Origin: Caballeronia arvi
Lineage (GTDB): Bacteria > Pseudomonadota > Gammaproteobacteria > Burkholderiales > Burkholderiaceae
Direction of reading: 5' to 3'
Assembly (NCBI RefSeq): GCF_001544695.2
Contig: NZ_FCOM02000064.1
Coordinates: 1 to 36,430 of the forward strand
DNA length: 36,430 nt
Positions 1 through 9,282 of this stretch are shown here, in pieces. The notes under the pieces are model-generated. The model made no database searches and had not been told where the DNA came from. It saw only the letters and a program-made list of their open reading frames with translations. Position 1 is the first letter of the stretch. Each line of letters starts with the position of its first letter. The position numbers were made by a program, and so were the translations under genes.

Positions 1-129
1 TCTCGGTCAGATTCATTTTGCCCATGACCTGCATCTGAACACACTTGGGGTGCCAATTCAATGATGCAATGCACTAGCAGCCGCGGAGCAAGGGAAGCAG
101 GACTTACAACGCGGGGTACAGGATGTAAT

Positions 130-618
130 TCAATGCATGAGCTCCTGCCAGAATGACACCAATCCGGCCGCGTGCACGTCTTCATGCAGCACCGACACGT
201 TGGCTAGGGTGAGAAGGTGCACGAACCTGGACTGGCTGCCCCCATAAACGGGGTCTGGGTGTCGATTTAACCGGACTTGCACGCAGACCGGGGCAATCCT
301 GTCGTCCTCAAGCCGCCATCCTCTTAGATGCTCACCAGACGGGCTCGGTCGAATGCCAGTAGGGCACGTGGCCTTCGCCGAGCGGCGTGAAATGGAAACC
401 CCCGATCTCCCACCGGGTGAGGTCCGGGTCCAGACGACCCCGAGGTCGGCTTTCTTGATGTCGTGGTTGGCAATTCCACCTCCCAGTTGTGCCCCAAACC
501 GGTCAGCGTGCGCCGCCGCCGACGTGAAACCGAACGCGGCGAAAACCAAAAGACGGGCCAGCGAACGAGGCCAACGACTCTTGTGGATATGCACGAGCAC
601 CCCATTTACTCGGAACAC
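130..618 (-). pseudogene. Lipid A 3-O-deacylase (PagL-like), frameshifted remnant
   Basis: PagL-type outer-membrane enzymes remove the 3-O acyl chain of lipid A. The frame opening at 618 (GTG) gives a signal-peptide-like N-terminus ending in AAAHADRFGAQLGGG. After DLGVVW (near 432) the frame is lost. Restoring one G there reads DPDLTRWEIGGFHFTPLGEG and then HVPYWHSTEPVW before a stop near 330, which matches the early beta-strands of PagL-family proteins. The C-terminal part, which carries the catalytic His and Ser in PagL, is not recognisable downstream. So I see one frameshift plus loss or decay of the 3' half. The family call rests on the pattern of the two spliced segments and is fairly firm; the exact boundaries are not. 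Confidence 0.6.
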
Positions 619-948
619 GGGCGTTTTAATTAACCACGTCTGTCCGATTTTAGTTTGCAGCGCATCGCGTGCGCGATCGTGCTAAGTAACCGTCTGTCAT
701 GGGGCGGCATAATGGCGCCAGCAGACACCATGGGTAAAACGCGAATTCCGACGGATTCCGGATTGCGGTTTCTTGCCAACCACCCCAAAACACATTCGTC
801 CGTCCCGCACAAGTCAGACTGCTTCCAACCCGCGAACCAATCCATACGGATAACTAAGGTTAGGCAGACCGGTCGTCCCGCCAGGCGGTGCTCTGGTGCG
901 GCGCGACGATTTCCAGGCAAATTCTCAGAAAGCGGTTTTTCAAAGCTG
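619..948. other. No gene recognised
   Basis: About 330 bases between the PagL remnant and the recombinase tail. Frames on both strands are short or have arginine- and serine-rich shadow-like composition. I see no family motif, tRNA or clear terminator here. Confidence 0.5.
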
Positions 949-1190
949 TCATTGCGGGCGCATTTCCGCGTTGCGGATGCGCATAATTGTCTGTGTCGAG
1001 GTATTCAGCGCGCGAGCGACTTGCGTAACCGTACTTCCGGAAGACAAAGCCTTGAGGGCTTCGGCCCGCGCCGCACCACTTAGGCTGCATGGGCGCCCGA
1101 CGGATTGCCGGCGTTGATGGAGACGATTGCCGCTTCCTTTGCACGAGCACGACGTAGCTCGTGGTCCAGGGCCGCTGCCAGCTCCAGCGT
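949..1190 (-). pseudogene. Serine recombinase (resolvase/invertase) C-terminal remnant
   Basis: The last 50 or so codons before the stop at 949 read RRQSVGRPCSLSGAARAEAL, then a helix-turn-helix including STVTQVARALNTSTQTIMRI. This is the layout of the DNA-binding tail of small serine recombinases (GRP linker followed by HTH_7). The upstream coding sequence shifts frame: near 1100-1190 the neighbouring frame reads LRRARAKEAAIVSINAGN. No catalytic N-terminal domain is visible. It is therefore only a 3' fragment, abutting the toxin remnant upstream on the same strand. The HTH call is fairly sure; the exact recombinase subtype is not. Confidence 0.5.
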
Positions 1191-1195
1191 TCTTA

Positions 1196-1453
1196 TCAGG
1201 ATGTGGTCTCGCAAAACACTGATATCCTTTCCTTGACGATCGAGACATGCAATATACGGTGTTCGGCCGATGACCAGTCGCGGATGCCCTCGATGCGGCC
1301 CGGACGACCCGTCTCCGGAAACTGAAGCGGTTGCCTGACGTGCGCGCGGATCCGATCGTCGACGACGACGGCAGCATGCGGGCCGTCCTCTTCGATGTAG
1401 TCAAGAATCCCGTCGCGATCCTCGATTGCGAAAGCGGACCATTCAAGTCTCAC
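1196..1453 (-). pseudogene. RelE/ParE-family toxin, frameshifted
   Basis: Toxins of this superfamily act on ribosome-bound mRNA or DNA gyrase and are paired with a small antitoxin. From a GTG start at 1453 the protein reads MRLEWSAFAIEDRDGILDYI and continues to GRPGRIEGIRDW, which fits a RelE/ParE toxin over about 60 residues. The expected next block (VIGRTPYIAC) lies in the neighbouring frame near 1260, and the following segment IVKERISVF is back in the first frame. The usual C-terminal R.LHG block is missing. The GTG start overlaps the antitoxin stop as GTGA, the normal coupling in such operons. I read it as an inactivated toxin whose 3' end was replaced by recombinase debris. Confidence 0.65.
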
Positions 1454-1740
1454 GCATTACCTTCACCGGATTTGCGAAGAGCCGCCGTGCGACGTTTAGC
1501 GAAATGGGCTCCGGCTTCGTCGTGCGGCGTAGCGGGGCGCGGATCGTCCAATGCTTCCTGCACCTTCGCGCGGAACCAGGCGTCATGTGCGGCCGGGTCG
1601 GTCGCAAACGCACGGCTACGCGCCCTCGTTGGCGACGCGCGTCAGCAGGATACGGACAGCATCCGAGACGGTGAGCCCATGTTGCCGAGCACCGCAGCCG
1701 CGCGCTCTTTCAGCGCGGGATCGAACCCCAATTCCGTCAC
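1450..1740 (-). pseudogene. RelB/DinJ-family antitoxin, frameshifted twice
   Basis: Starts with GTG at 1740, just after an AGGAG box. It reads VTELGFDPALKERAAAVLGN, then shifts frame near 1677 into GLTVSDAVRILLTRVANEGA, a typical RelB/DinJ ribbon-helix-helix segment. It is disrupted again near 1618 (immediate TAG), after which the third frame reads AFATDPAAHDAWFRAKVQEA and runs to the TGA at 1450. Each piece is collinear with the family, so the original gene was about 95 codons long and directly upstream of the toxin. Both partners are broken, so the module is unlikely to work as toxin or antitoxin. Confidence 0.65.
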
Positions 1741-1905
1741 CGGCTCCTGAACGAAGGTCCCACACGCGGTGGCTCAGTTTCAAGCTCGACAAATTGACCA
1801 AGCCATTTCAATGGATGACCTTGACTTTCAATAGATGACGAATTTATTTTTATCTACGCGGATGCACGCGGAGCCGGCCCACTAATTGCTAAGTGACTGT
1901 CATCG

Positions 1906-2187
1906 GTGAGCATCCTCGTGCGAACCAATGAGCGGATGATCGGAATGGCCAAGGCAATGGCGGAGGGAAAAATGGAAGTCTCTGAAAGGATTGGATCACG
2001 TGAATTCTCGGCGACATTGGCGCTCAATGGGCTCCTTATCCTGAAGGAAGGGAATCGTGAGCTCTTGCGGGCAACCTTGTGCGACGCCCTTGCGGCGCTT
2101 GGCGAATGGCCCGAAGTCACGAATCTGGATTCGACCGTGGGGGACATGTTGCGCGCCTACATCCGTTCTTATGCACGCGTGACATAA
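1906..2187 (+). CDS. Small hypothetical protein
   Basis: A 93-residue frame starting at GTG 1906, with an internal ATG at 1942 as the alternative (reading MAKAMAEGKMEVSERIGSRE). Composition is that of an ordinary soluble alpha/beta protein with a few Leu-rich helices (TLALNGLLILKE) and a C-terminus TVGDMLRAYIRSYARVT. No family is recognised and no convincing ribosome binding site is visible before either start. The opposite frame is also open over much of this interval but has shadow-like composition. It stands alone between the toxin-antitoxin debris and a gene-poor stretch. Confidence 0.4.
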   Translation: MSILVRTNERMIGMAKAMAEGKMEVSERIGSREFSATLALNGLLILKEGNRELLRATLCDALAALGEWPEVTNLDSTVGDMLRAYIRSYARVT

Positions 2188-2906
2188 GGCGCGTTTTTGC
2201 ATTCGATTTGCGGAATTCGACCACGCCGCCACGCGGGTAAGTAGGCGAGGCACGCAATGCCCGCGAGCATCGCTATCGGCACCGCGACGCGCAAAAATAG
2301 AGACTCGTCCTGATACGCTCGTACACGATTCGGACCGTATGCTCCGAGTCCGCAAGTCAATATCAAGGTCTCCTAGAAACGACGGGCAGAAACGACCGAC
2401 GCTGGAAATCGCTGGTGCGTGCGTCGGGCAGTGGCTGAAGGAACGACCGTCGGATTCGATACGCTTGGCGTTGCGCGCGTTCTGCTGGCCGACGATCTCG
2501 CAGATGAACAGATGAACCCGCGATAGGTCAACAGATCAGTCAAGTCGGAACTGCCGTGCAGCAGCAGCGCGTCACGTATTGCGCTCTTCAGAGCGGGCGA
2601 ACGCAAAAGCGACCGCAAAGACCGCAAACGTATTGAGAAGTCGAGAAGTCCGACGGTAGGATCGCCACCCGGAAAGAACTCTCGCGTCAGGGTCGTCAGG
2701 CTGAGATCCTGTTGAGCCCACCGCTCTATGACACTTGCTGCGTTGCAGTTTGGCGAGCTCGTGGGCGCTAGGAGCGACCGGTTTCACTGCGGGTCGTGCG
2801 CTGCGGGCTTGGTTGGTGAAACCTGGTCGCTGTCGACGGACGCGCGCCGATCATGAAGCGTCCTTCGCCCACAGAGCCGTGCGGTCGTTTAAACGTGTCA
2901 CCTTGG
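2188..2906. other. No gene recognised (downstream of UPF0182 gene)
   Basis: About 700 bases with only short arginine-rich frames on both strands. Nothing here matches a family I know, and no hairpin followed by a T-run marks the end of the UPF0182 gene. A small decayed gene cannot be excluded. Confidence 0.4.
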
Positions 2907-5660
2907 TCATTTCTGATCATCGGAACGGCCGGCACCGAGTGCCTCGAGCAACGGCCGGAGGGCATCCAGTTCCGCGCCAAAGCCGCTCCAGTCTCCCACC
3001 TTCAGTCGCTCAATGGCGCGGTCATAGTGCGCAAGTGCTTCGCGCGCGCGCGCGTCCACTGTGCCTCGGGGTGGCGACGCAGCTTGCGTGGTCTCCTTGA
3101 ATAGCGCCGCCAGGGCTTCACCCAGGCTTGCCTCCATCACCACACGGTCACCATAGGCGGCAATCACCCGCTTCAACTCCGGCAACTGACCGGACGCCGC
3201 GCGCAAATAGAGCGGAGAAACGTAGAGGATCGAGTTCTCGATCGGCGCGACCACAAGATGACCGCGAATGACGCGTGAGCCCATCTGGTTCCATAGCGAG
3301 ATCTGCTGCGAGATCTCGGTATTCTGCTGAATACGGGCTTCGATCTGAAACGGCCCGTAGACCAGCTTGTCCTTGGGAAACGTATAGACGATGAGCTTGC
3401 CGTACCCGGACGGATCGCAACGCGCCGCCAGCCACGCGATCATGTTCTCCCGCTGGCTTGGCACCATCGGCAGCATGAGGATGAACTCGGCGCGCGTGTC
3501 ACCAGGGAGTCGCATGATCGTGTAGTACGGCGGCATCGTGCTGGCGGGGCTCCCGCCATCCATTCCGACCAGCTCCCGGGGAAACTGCCACAGATCCTCG
3601 CGGTTGTAGAAGACCTCCGGCGCATCCATATGATAAGTGCGGTAGAGCTGCGCCTGGATCAGGAACAGATCTTCGGGGTAGCGGATATGCTGCCGGAGTT
3701 CCGGTGGCATCGCGTCCAAAGGCTTGAAAAAACCCGGGAAGGTACGCGCGTACGTCCGCAGGAGCGGATCGGCGGGATCGCTGACGTAGAAATCGACCGT
3801 GCCGTGGTACGCGTCGACGACGACCTTGACGGCGTTGCGGATGTAATTGGCGCCGTCGCCGAAGCCCGGCCGGGAGTAAGGAAACCACCGGCTGACGGTG
3901 TAGGCGTCCTGTATCCAGAACAGACGCCCATTGCTTGCGACGACGTAGGGGTCATGGTCGAGACTCAGGAACGGCGCGATCGTACGCACGCGGTCCTGAA
4001 CGTTGCGGTGAAACAGGATCCGGCTCTGGTCTGTGATATAGCCGCTCAGTAGGATGTTGGGATCGTCGAGCTGCCAGGCGAAGAGACTGCGTCGCGCCAC
4101 ACTGCCGATGGTGACGCCGTCGCGCCCGCTATACGTTGTATAGGCGTTGTCCGCCCCTTTGGAATAGTCGAATTCAGCTGCATTGCTGTTGACGATGACG
4201 TAGTCCTGTCGGCCCTCACTGAAATAGAGACGTGGTTCGCGAATGGCCGGGCCGCCGTTGGATACGGGAGGGATATCCCGCAGATAGAAGAAGGGCAAGC
4301 CTTCGGTGGATTTCTCGGTGACTGGCGACATCACGATGCCGATGCCGTGAGTGAAGATAAGGTGCAGGTTCACCCAGGTTTGGGCGTTGGGCGGGAGCAT
4401 CTCCGGTTCCAATTCACGCGCCGACAGCATCACCTGCCTGTATCCTGCGTGAAGCTGATAGCGGTCGATGTCCACCGAGAGAAATTTGTAGTAAGTCCTG
4501 ATCTCCTGCAACTGTGCGTAGGTATCCATCAGCGGTTGAACATCCCATAGCCGGATGTTGTCGATGGTCGCCCGATTGGCCTGCAGCGAGTCGAGAGTCA
4601 GTCCTTGCTCGGCCGCAAATGGTTTAACCTCGATCTTTGCGAGGCCATAAGCCTGCCGCGTTAGCGCGATAGTGTGCTCGATATAGGGTGTCTCCAGTCT
4701 CAGCTCGCTCGGTTTGACATAGAAGCGCTGAAACAGCGACGGATAGATCACAGCGAACACAAGCGAACTGCCGAATACGAGCCCCGCGAGCACGGCAGGC
4801 TGCAGATAGCTCCGCCGGCGCATGTTGATCCAAAGGGCGACGGATGAGGCTGCGGCAAGGCCGACAAGCATCCACAGGACCGGCAACTCGACGTGGACAT
4901 CGGTGTAGCTGGCCCCGACCACGACGCCGTTGTCGTCATAGAGCAGCAGAAAGCGGTCGAGCCACCACGACCAGGCCTTCACCGCAAAGAACAAACCGAG
5001 CAGCGCCGAACCATGAGAGATGGCGGCGGGCGAGAGCGTCCGTGGTAAGCGCCCCAGCGCGATGTCACCGCGCAACCCGTAGACAGCACCTGCCACGATC
5101 GCGGTACAGGAGACCAAGCGCAGCAGCCAGTTCTTGAGCGCGACATACGCAGGTAGCGAGAAAAGATAAAAGCCGATGTCCCGCTCAAAGATCGGATCGC
5201 GCTCGCCAACAGGCACCTGATAAATGAAGCGAAGCGCGATATCCCAGCTCGAGATTTCGCTGGCGGCGAAAAACAGGCCAAAGACAACCGCGGCGCCGGC
5301 AATACTGGAGCGCCAGGGAACGCGCGGCGCGATTAGTTCGGCCAGATCGCCAGTGCCTTCCGTCGCACCCGAAGGACCGGCCGCTTCCGCTTGCGAGATA
5401 TCGACGCCCCTCGCGTAACGATGCGCCAAGATCCCCGACAGCCATATCGCGCACGCCGAGACTGCGAATACCGCGGCAAACAGCAGCGCTCTCGCGGAAA
5501 GCATGGTCCAGAAAACGCCACCATAGCCGATCGAAGAGAACCAGAGCCAGTCGACCAGGATGCCGGTGATGCGTCCGACGACAATCAGGCCGGCGATGAC
5601 TGCCATCGCCGTGATTGCATAACGTCTCAGGCGCATGCCGGATTTCACTCCCGACCGCAT
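2907..5660 (-). CDS. UPF0182 family large membrane protein
   Basis: Conserved family of unknown function (COG1615), found in cyanobacteria, actinobacteria and various proteobacteria. I place the start at the ATG at 5660 (MRSGVKSGMRLRRYAITAM) because AGGAGGGACT sits just before it; an upstream frame extension to 5708 lacks such a site. This gives 917 residues. About the first 320 carry roughly seven hydrophobic segments (for example ITAMAVIAGLIVVGRITGIL and MLSARALLFAAVFAVSACAI). A long extracytoplasmic domain follows, with WDVQPLMDTYAQLQEIRTYY, SPVTEKSTEGLPFFYLRDIP and a Tyr/Pro-rich core typical of the family. The C-terminal tail is helical and charged, ending SDDQK. The frame is intact over 2.75 kb, unlike its neighbours. 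It is probably monocistronic. Confidence 0.93.
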   Translation of the reverse strand: MRSGVKSGMRLRRYAITAMAVIAGLIVVGRITGILVDWLWFSSIGYGGVFWTMLSARALLFAAVFAVSACAIWLSGILAHRYARGVDISQAEAAGPSGATEGTGDLAELIAPRVPWRSSIAGAAVVFGLFFAASEISSWDIALRFIYQVPVGERDPIFERDIGFYLFSLPAYVALKNWLLRLVSCTAIVAGAVYGLRGDIALGRLPRTLSPAAISHGSALLGLFFAVKAWSWWLDRFLLLYDDNGVVVGASYTDVHVELPVLWMLVGLAAASSVALWINMRRRSYLQPAVLAGLVFGSSLVFAVIYPSLFQRFYVKPSELRLETPYIEHTIALTRQAYGLAKIEVKPFAAEQGLTLDSLQANRATIDNIRLWDVQPLMDTYAQLQEIRTYYKFLSVDIDRYQLHAGYRQVMLSARELEPEMLPPNAQTWVNLHLIFTHGIGIVMSPVTEKSTEGLPFFYLRDIPPVSNGGPAIREPRLYFSEGRQDYVIVNSNAAEFDYSKGADNAYTTYSGRDGVTIGSVARRSLFAWQLDDPNILLSGYITDQSRILFHRNVQDRVRTIAPFLSLDHDPYVVASNGRLFWIQDAYTVSRWFPYSRPGFGDGANYIRNAVKVVVDAYHGTVDFYVSDPADPLLRTYARTFPGFFKPLDAMPPELRQHIRYPEDLFLIQAQLYRTYHMDAPEVFYNREDLWQFPRELVGMDGGSPASTMPPYYTIMRLPGDTRAEFILMLPMVPSQRENMIAWLAARCDPSGYGKLIVYTFPKDKLVYGPFQIEARIQQNTEISQQISLWNQMGSRVIRGHLVVAPIENSILYVSPLYLRAASGQLPELKRVIAAYGDRVVMEASLGEALAALFKETTQAASPPRGTVDARAREALAHYDRAIERLKVGDWSGFGAELDALRPLLEALGAGRSDDQK

Positions 5661-6064
5661 AGTCCCTCCTGTGCTGGCCGTCGCCCATGCCTGCTGCGAT
5701 CCGATCAATCGCGGACTGCCGATCTGCCCCGAGCGCGGCTGAACGGACTGTCAAAGCAGCCCGGATAGTCCGTGCATAGCCATCCCATGACCTGTGCGAC
5801 GCAAGTTCGCACGGAGTGGGTTCAGACCGATTGAATGATTGTAGTTCTGTGTGGCGATTGACATCGGCACCGCGCGCAAACGGCCACTCGCCCAGGGCAG
5901 GATGCAATGGCCCCGCATGAGCGCGAAGGCCGATGCCCCGCCTACGAGGCGAAGAGGCGAAGAGGCGAAGAGGCGAATGACGCCTGTACTCCGAAAGAGA
6001 CGCACGGGACGTCGAGCGGTCGCGAGGGACCGTGCGCGGCGCCGAAATTGTCACGTTGTCACGT
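5661..6064. other. Intergenic region, no gene recognised
   Basis: Upstream region of the UPF0182 gene. The frames here are shadow-like. The only clear structure is the 8-bp tandem repeat listed separately. Any promoter for the UPF0182 gene should lie here but I cannot pick one with confidence. Confidence 0.4.
5946..5977. repeat. Four tandem copies of an 8-bp unit
   Basis: GAGGCGAA occurs four times head to tail with no mismatch. Eight is not a multiple of three, so copy-number change would alter any reading frame through it. No gene is recognised across it. Confidence 0.9.
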
Positions 6065-6393
6065 TCACTGCCCGACTTGCCGGCTCGCCCGGATTTCCTG
6101 TTGGTTGAGTGCGCGATCTTCCTGGCGGGTGAGATGTCCACCGGGCTGGCTCGCCATCAGCCGCTCTTTATGGCGGATCTGGTGGACTTCGCGATGCAAG
6201 TGTATCGCCTGGCTGTGGGACATCTCGCCTTCCCGGACCTCCTGATGGATTCGCGATCCTGATTGGCCAGACGCTGATTGACCCCGGACCGGCGCGTATG
6301 CGCTTCATTCCAGTTCTTGGCATCCGATGCGGTGCCGATGAACGTGACGGACAGTGCCGTGATTGCGGCCAGTTAGAAGGTGAGCATGCCCAT
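6065..6393 (-). pseudogene. Small exported helical protein, nonsense plus frameshift
   Basis: From an ATG at 6393, preceded by AGGAG at normal spacing, the frame reads MGMLTF, then a TAA, then LAAITALSVTFIGTASDAKN. That is a signal peptide interrupted by a stop codon. It continues NEAHTRRSGVNQRLANQDR, and a one-base shift near 6246 gives IHQEVREGEMSHSQAIHLHR, then HKERLMASQPGGHLTRQEDR and NQQEIRASRQVGQ to the TGA at 6065. The spliced product resembles small periplasmic proteins common in Burkholderia that have a signal peptide followed by Gln/Arg/His-rich helices (VNxRLxNQ..RIHQ..). Their function is unknown. Two independent lesions make it a pseudogene. Confidence 0.6.
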
Positions 6394-6631
6394 GGTTATC
6401 TCCTGTCGAGGGGCCGGCGTGTTGTCGGTCTTCCCCTCAACGTCGTAGCTGACCGCTATGTTGACGTTGCTCTTGTGAGTTGTGAAATGGAATATTTCGC
6501 GCGCGTCTGACCGATTGTATGTTTTCACTTGTAGATTCTGCGAATTCGTTCCCTTCGGGCGGACGCACGGGCAGGCAATGTCGTCCGCGCGGGCATGGTT
6601 GCGATCGCGGGGAATGGTCGCGCCGAGTCGA

Positions 6632-6973
6632 TCACCGCCCGGTCAACATCCGGAGGATCTTCTGGACGATGCGCTCGTGCCGCTCCAGCGCCTCATCGAG
6701 CGTGTGTGCTCCGTAGCTTCTGTTGTCTCGCGCTTCCATTCCGGCGATTCGCGTTACGAACAGCGAACCCTCCCCGATATTCTGAGCGGACACACCTCGG
6801 AAGCGGGTCGCGACCGTCACGCCTGATTCGTCCAGCAGCGTGCGGCGGAAGATCAGTTCGTTCTCAGTCATCCAGCGCGACCACTCGTCGCAATCGAACA
6901 CCTCGACGGGCCTGTTTTTCGCATCGAGCACATACAAGCGCTCCGAACTGGACCGGGCAGAAGGTGCTTTCAT
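6632..6973 (-). CDS. Conserved-looking hypothetical protein, 113 aa
   Basis: A 113-residue frame starting MKAPSARSSSERLYVLDAKN and ending RHERIVQKILRMLTGR. Segments such as RPVEVFDCDEWSRWMTENEL and LFVTRIAGMEARDNRSYGAH have balanced composition with charged helices and short strands, unlike the shadow frames opposite. No family is recognised. There is no strong ribosome binding site before the ATG at 6973. No signal peptide or membrane segment. It stands alone in a decayed stretch. Confidence 0.5.
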   Translation of the reverse strand: MKAPSARSSSERLYVLDAKNRPVEVFDCDEWSRWMTENELIFRRTLLDESGVTVATRFRGVSAQNIGEGSLFVTRIAGMEARDNRSYGAHTLDEALERHERIVQKILRMLTGR

Positions 6974-7255
6974 ATTTCAATGCGAAGGCGTGAGCAGGAA
7001 GCCGATCGCCCGCCATTAGATTTCGTCGACGCGACCCTGTCATTATGTTCCACTGCCGTCATCACCATCAGTCGTTTCAGTCGGCCGGCGAGTGGAAGAG
7101 TCCGTCACCGAAGGACGGGGACGATGCTGTCACGTTCCGCAAAACGGTGTCGAAGAGCATCGAAATCATCGAAGTCCCAGAGTCGGCTCAGGGTCGAAGA
7201 GCGACCGCTGCACGGCGCGGACAATCGATCTGCCTTCATTGAAGAGGAGGTTGAC

Positions 7256-7376
7256 GTGGAAACGCTTAATTCTTTCAGCGCTCGTCGCCGGCTTTTTTGT
7301 CTGGCGTATAGGAAATTGGCCGGAACAGAAGCGTAGCGGACGGCTTCTACTCGACCGCCAGGCAAGGGATCGCTGA
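7256..7376 (+). pseudogene. Possible tiny exported-protein remnant
   Basis: GAGGAGG lies a few bases before a GTG at 7256. Reading from the base after that GTG gives KRLILSALVAGFFVWRIGNW, which looks like the start of a signal peptide that has gained a base after its start codon. It runs to a stop at 7374-7376. The in-frame GTG product is only 26 residues with no recognisable sense. I read it as a decayed small gene; the call is weak. Confidence 0.25.
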
Positions 7377-7799
7377 TTTGTTCCGCAGGGACAGAAGCCG
7401 GGCGGCTACGGGTTTCCGTGAGCGCATCACCTACAATTAAAGATGGGTGCTAGCTAGCACGGAGGCTGCCATGACTGAGACCTTTATAAGGGTCGTCCTC
7501 GGCTCAGGTACACGATCTCGGGAGAGGGGCCCCCATTTGCGCGCCCACCCCACGTGCGCCACCTCTCCGACCTGCACGAGCCGTAGGTAGTTGTCTGCTC
7601 GCGCGGGAACCCGCTAATCGTTCGGGCAGAGGGCCCGGGCGGCTCGGTCAGGCGGGCCACCACGCGGCTGTTTCCTGCCGAACGTCACCGGTGCGAGGAT
7701 GCGGAAGTTCGAACGGTAATCCGCGGTACTTTGAGGAAGTGCGAGAGGTGGGTTGCACGCCGCTCCCGAAGCGCTCGCGTGGACGTAGAGGATGAGATC
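7377..7799. other. No gene recognised
   Basis: About 420 bases without a convincing frame on either strand. No repeat, hairpin or family motif was found. Confidence 0.4.
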
Positions 7800-8052
7800 G
7801 TGAAACGCAATATGAATCTGGCGATCGCCATACTGAAGACCCTCGAGGAAAACAAGGCCCCGCACCTCAGCGAATTCGACATTGAGGGCGCGCTCAAGGA
7901 CGAGTTCGATGTTCGAACCGAGGGGTATGGTATCAGTTAAACCTGCTGGCCGACGCAAATCTGTTGCGCTCATTGGGAAGCGACTGGCGGCTAACCTGGG
8001 AGGCCACGAGTTTTTGAAGTCTTCAGCCCCGAATGCCTTCGAAGACACCTGA
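7800..8052 (+). pseudogene. DUF2513 family protein, two frameshifts
   Basis: From a GTG at 7800, with GAGG a few bases upstream, the frame reads VKRNMNLAIAILKTLEENKA, then LSEFDIEGALKDEFDVRTEG up to GIS and a stop near 7940. Shifting one base continues NLLADANLLRSLGSDWRLTW, and a second shift near 8000 gives GHEFLKSSAPNAFEDT to a TGA at 8050. Start (KR.M.L...IL), middle (LLA.A.LL) and end (RLTW.GHEFL) follow the DUF2513 pattern, a small family often found in prophages and genomic islands. The function of the family is not established. Two shifts in 80 codons make it inactive. Confidence 0.65.
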
Positions 8053-8207
8053 AGGGCGATTCGTGTGCCGGAAACGCCGCCCTGCCCGAGTGCCGCGCAC
8101 CGCGCGGCGGGCACCGAAGGCGATGGCAGTCGGCCGAAGCGCACCAGCTTCCACGACGTGATGACGGCCACGCTCCAACGTCGGGGGCATCGCGTACATA
8201 ACGCAGC

Positions 8208-8300
8208 GAATTCCCGAGCTCATTGAAGACGCAAGCAACTCGCTGCCTGGCACTTTCCGTTTGCTTACGGATAATGTAGCCAAGGAGCTTGGCAAGAAAA
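8208..8300 (+). pseudogene. Possible IS110-family transposase fragment
   Basis: One frame reads RIPELIEDASNSLPGTFRLL followed by TDNVAKEL. This resembles the linker before the C-terminal domain of IS1111-type IS110 transposases (pattern PE.LEDA.N.LPG.FR.L). It spans only about 30 codons, and neither the DEDD nor the C-terminal domain is visible. Hence a short scar at best. Confidence 0.3.
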
Positions 8301-8429
8301 GCCTCTCGCGTTGGAGGATAGACGCCCGAAACGCGTGAGAAGGCCAACCGGCAGACAAGGTTTTGCAGTCCTAGCCCCGTGTATCAACAGGCACACTTAT
8401 AATAATCGTTCGTTTCAGATGGGGGCCAC

Positions 8430-9110
8430 GTGACTGGAAAAACTTCGCGACGGAGGGAAGGTGCCTTGAAGGAGCGACCCGGATGCGACGCTGGCGAGGA
8501 CCTTTGGCGAGCGCCGGTGCCGGTCGATGTTGATCCGGTGGAGTGGCTGCGCATGTCCATAGACGCCGATCGGTGGCTCACGCGACACAAACTTGTCTCG
8601 CCGAGAGAAGCGTCTCTCGCGCTATTCGGCTGCAATCCCGATGACGCCCGCGCAGCAGATCCTTTGGGGCGTGTCGATGCACCGCTGAAAAGCGACTGTA
8701 AGCGTCTGTTCGAGCACTTGGAGCAAGTCAAGAACGCGGACCTGCGCGTACATCGAACGCTGACAGACTGGTGGAATATCGCGCGGACAGAGGATCTCAA
8801 CTACCACCCGCTCTTCGATGATGTAATGCAGACATTTTTGATAAGCGAACAGAAGGGAAACACCGCCGTGCCGAGGCGGGAAAAACCGATACGCATGAGT
8901 CAGCAGCAAGAGAATAAGATCTTGCACGCCATCACTGAGCTGGGCTACAAGCCTAGATCCCTCCCACAAAACCGTCCGGGAATTCCGGGCGTAAAAGCGG
9001 AGGTTAGATCATACCTTGCGCGATGCCTCACGAGCAGCGGTTTTCGAAAAGCGTGGGACCGGCTACGCGACCGCAAACAGATTGTTTACGAGGTCGAGCA
9101 GAATCCCTGA
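8430..9110 (+). CDS. Hypothetical protein, 226 aa
   Basis: Starts at GTG 8430 after a G-rich stretch that can serve as ribosome binding site. The intact frame runs 226 codons to TGA. The N-terminal 30 residues are polar. Next comes VDPVEWLRMSIDADRWLTRH followed by KLVSPREASLALFGCNPDDA, a pattern that looks like a conserved domain. The middle contains LTDWWNIARTEDLNYHPLFD, and the C-terminal third is basic (PGIPGVKAEVRSYLARCLTS, AWDRLRDRKQIVYEVEQNP) and could bind nucleic acid. No signal peptide or membrane segment. I do not recognise the family. Similar-looking proteins occur in genomic islands, so a mobile-element origin is possible but is inference. Confidence 0.7.
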   Translation: MTGKTSRRREGALKERPGCDAGEDLWRAPVPVDVDPVEWLRMSIDADRWLTRHKLVSPREASLALFGCNPDDARAADPLGRVDAPLKSDCKRLFEHLEQVKNADLRVHRTLTDWWNIARTEDLNYHPLFDDVMQTFLISEQKGNTAVPRREKPIRMSQQQENKILHAITELGYKPRSLPQNRPGIPGVKAEVRSYLARCLTSSGFRKAWDRLRDRKQIVYEVEQNP

Positions 9111-9282
9111 GTGATTCTTGGCTGCTAGCATCTCAAGCTGCATCCTCTCCTGCAATGGTTGCCCGCTAATATATAGCCGTGGGCCATGTCGCGCCAGCGG
9201 GGCGGCCTCCCTACTAACGACGACTGTGCTGCATCAATAAAACAGACCTCTAGACGCTCGTCGTCTTGGCTGCGGCGGCTGT

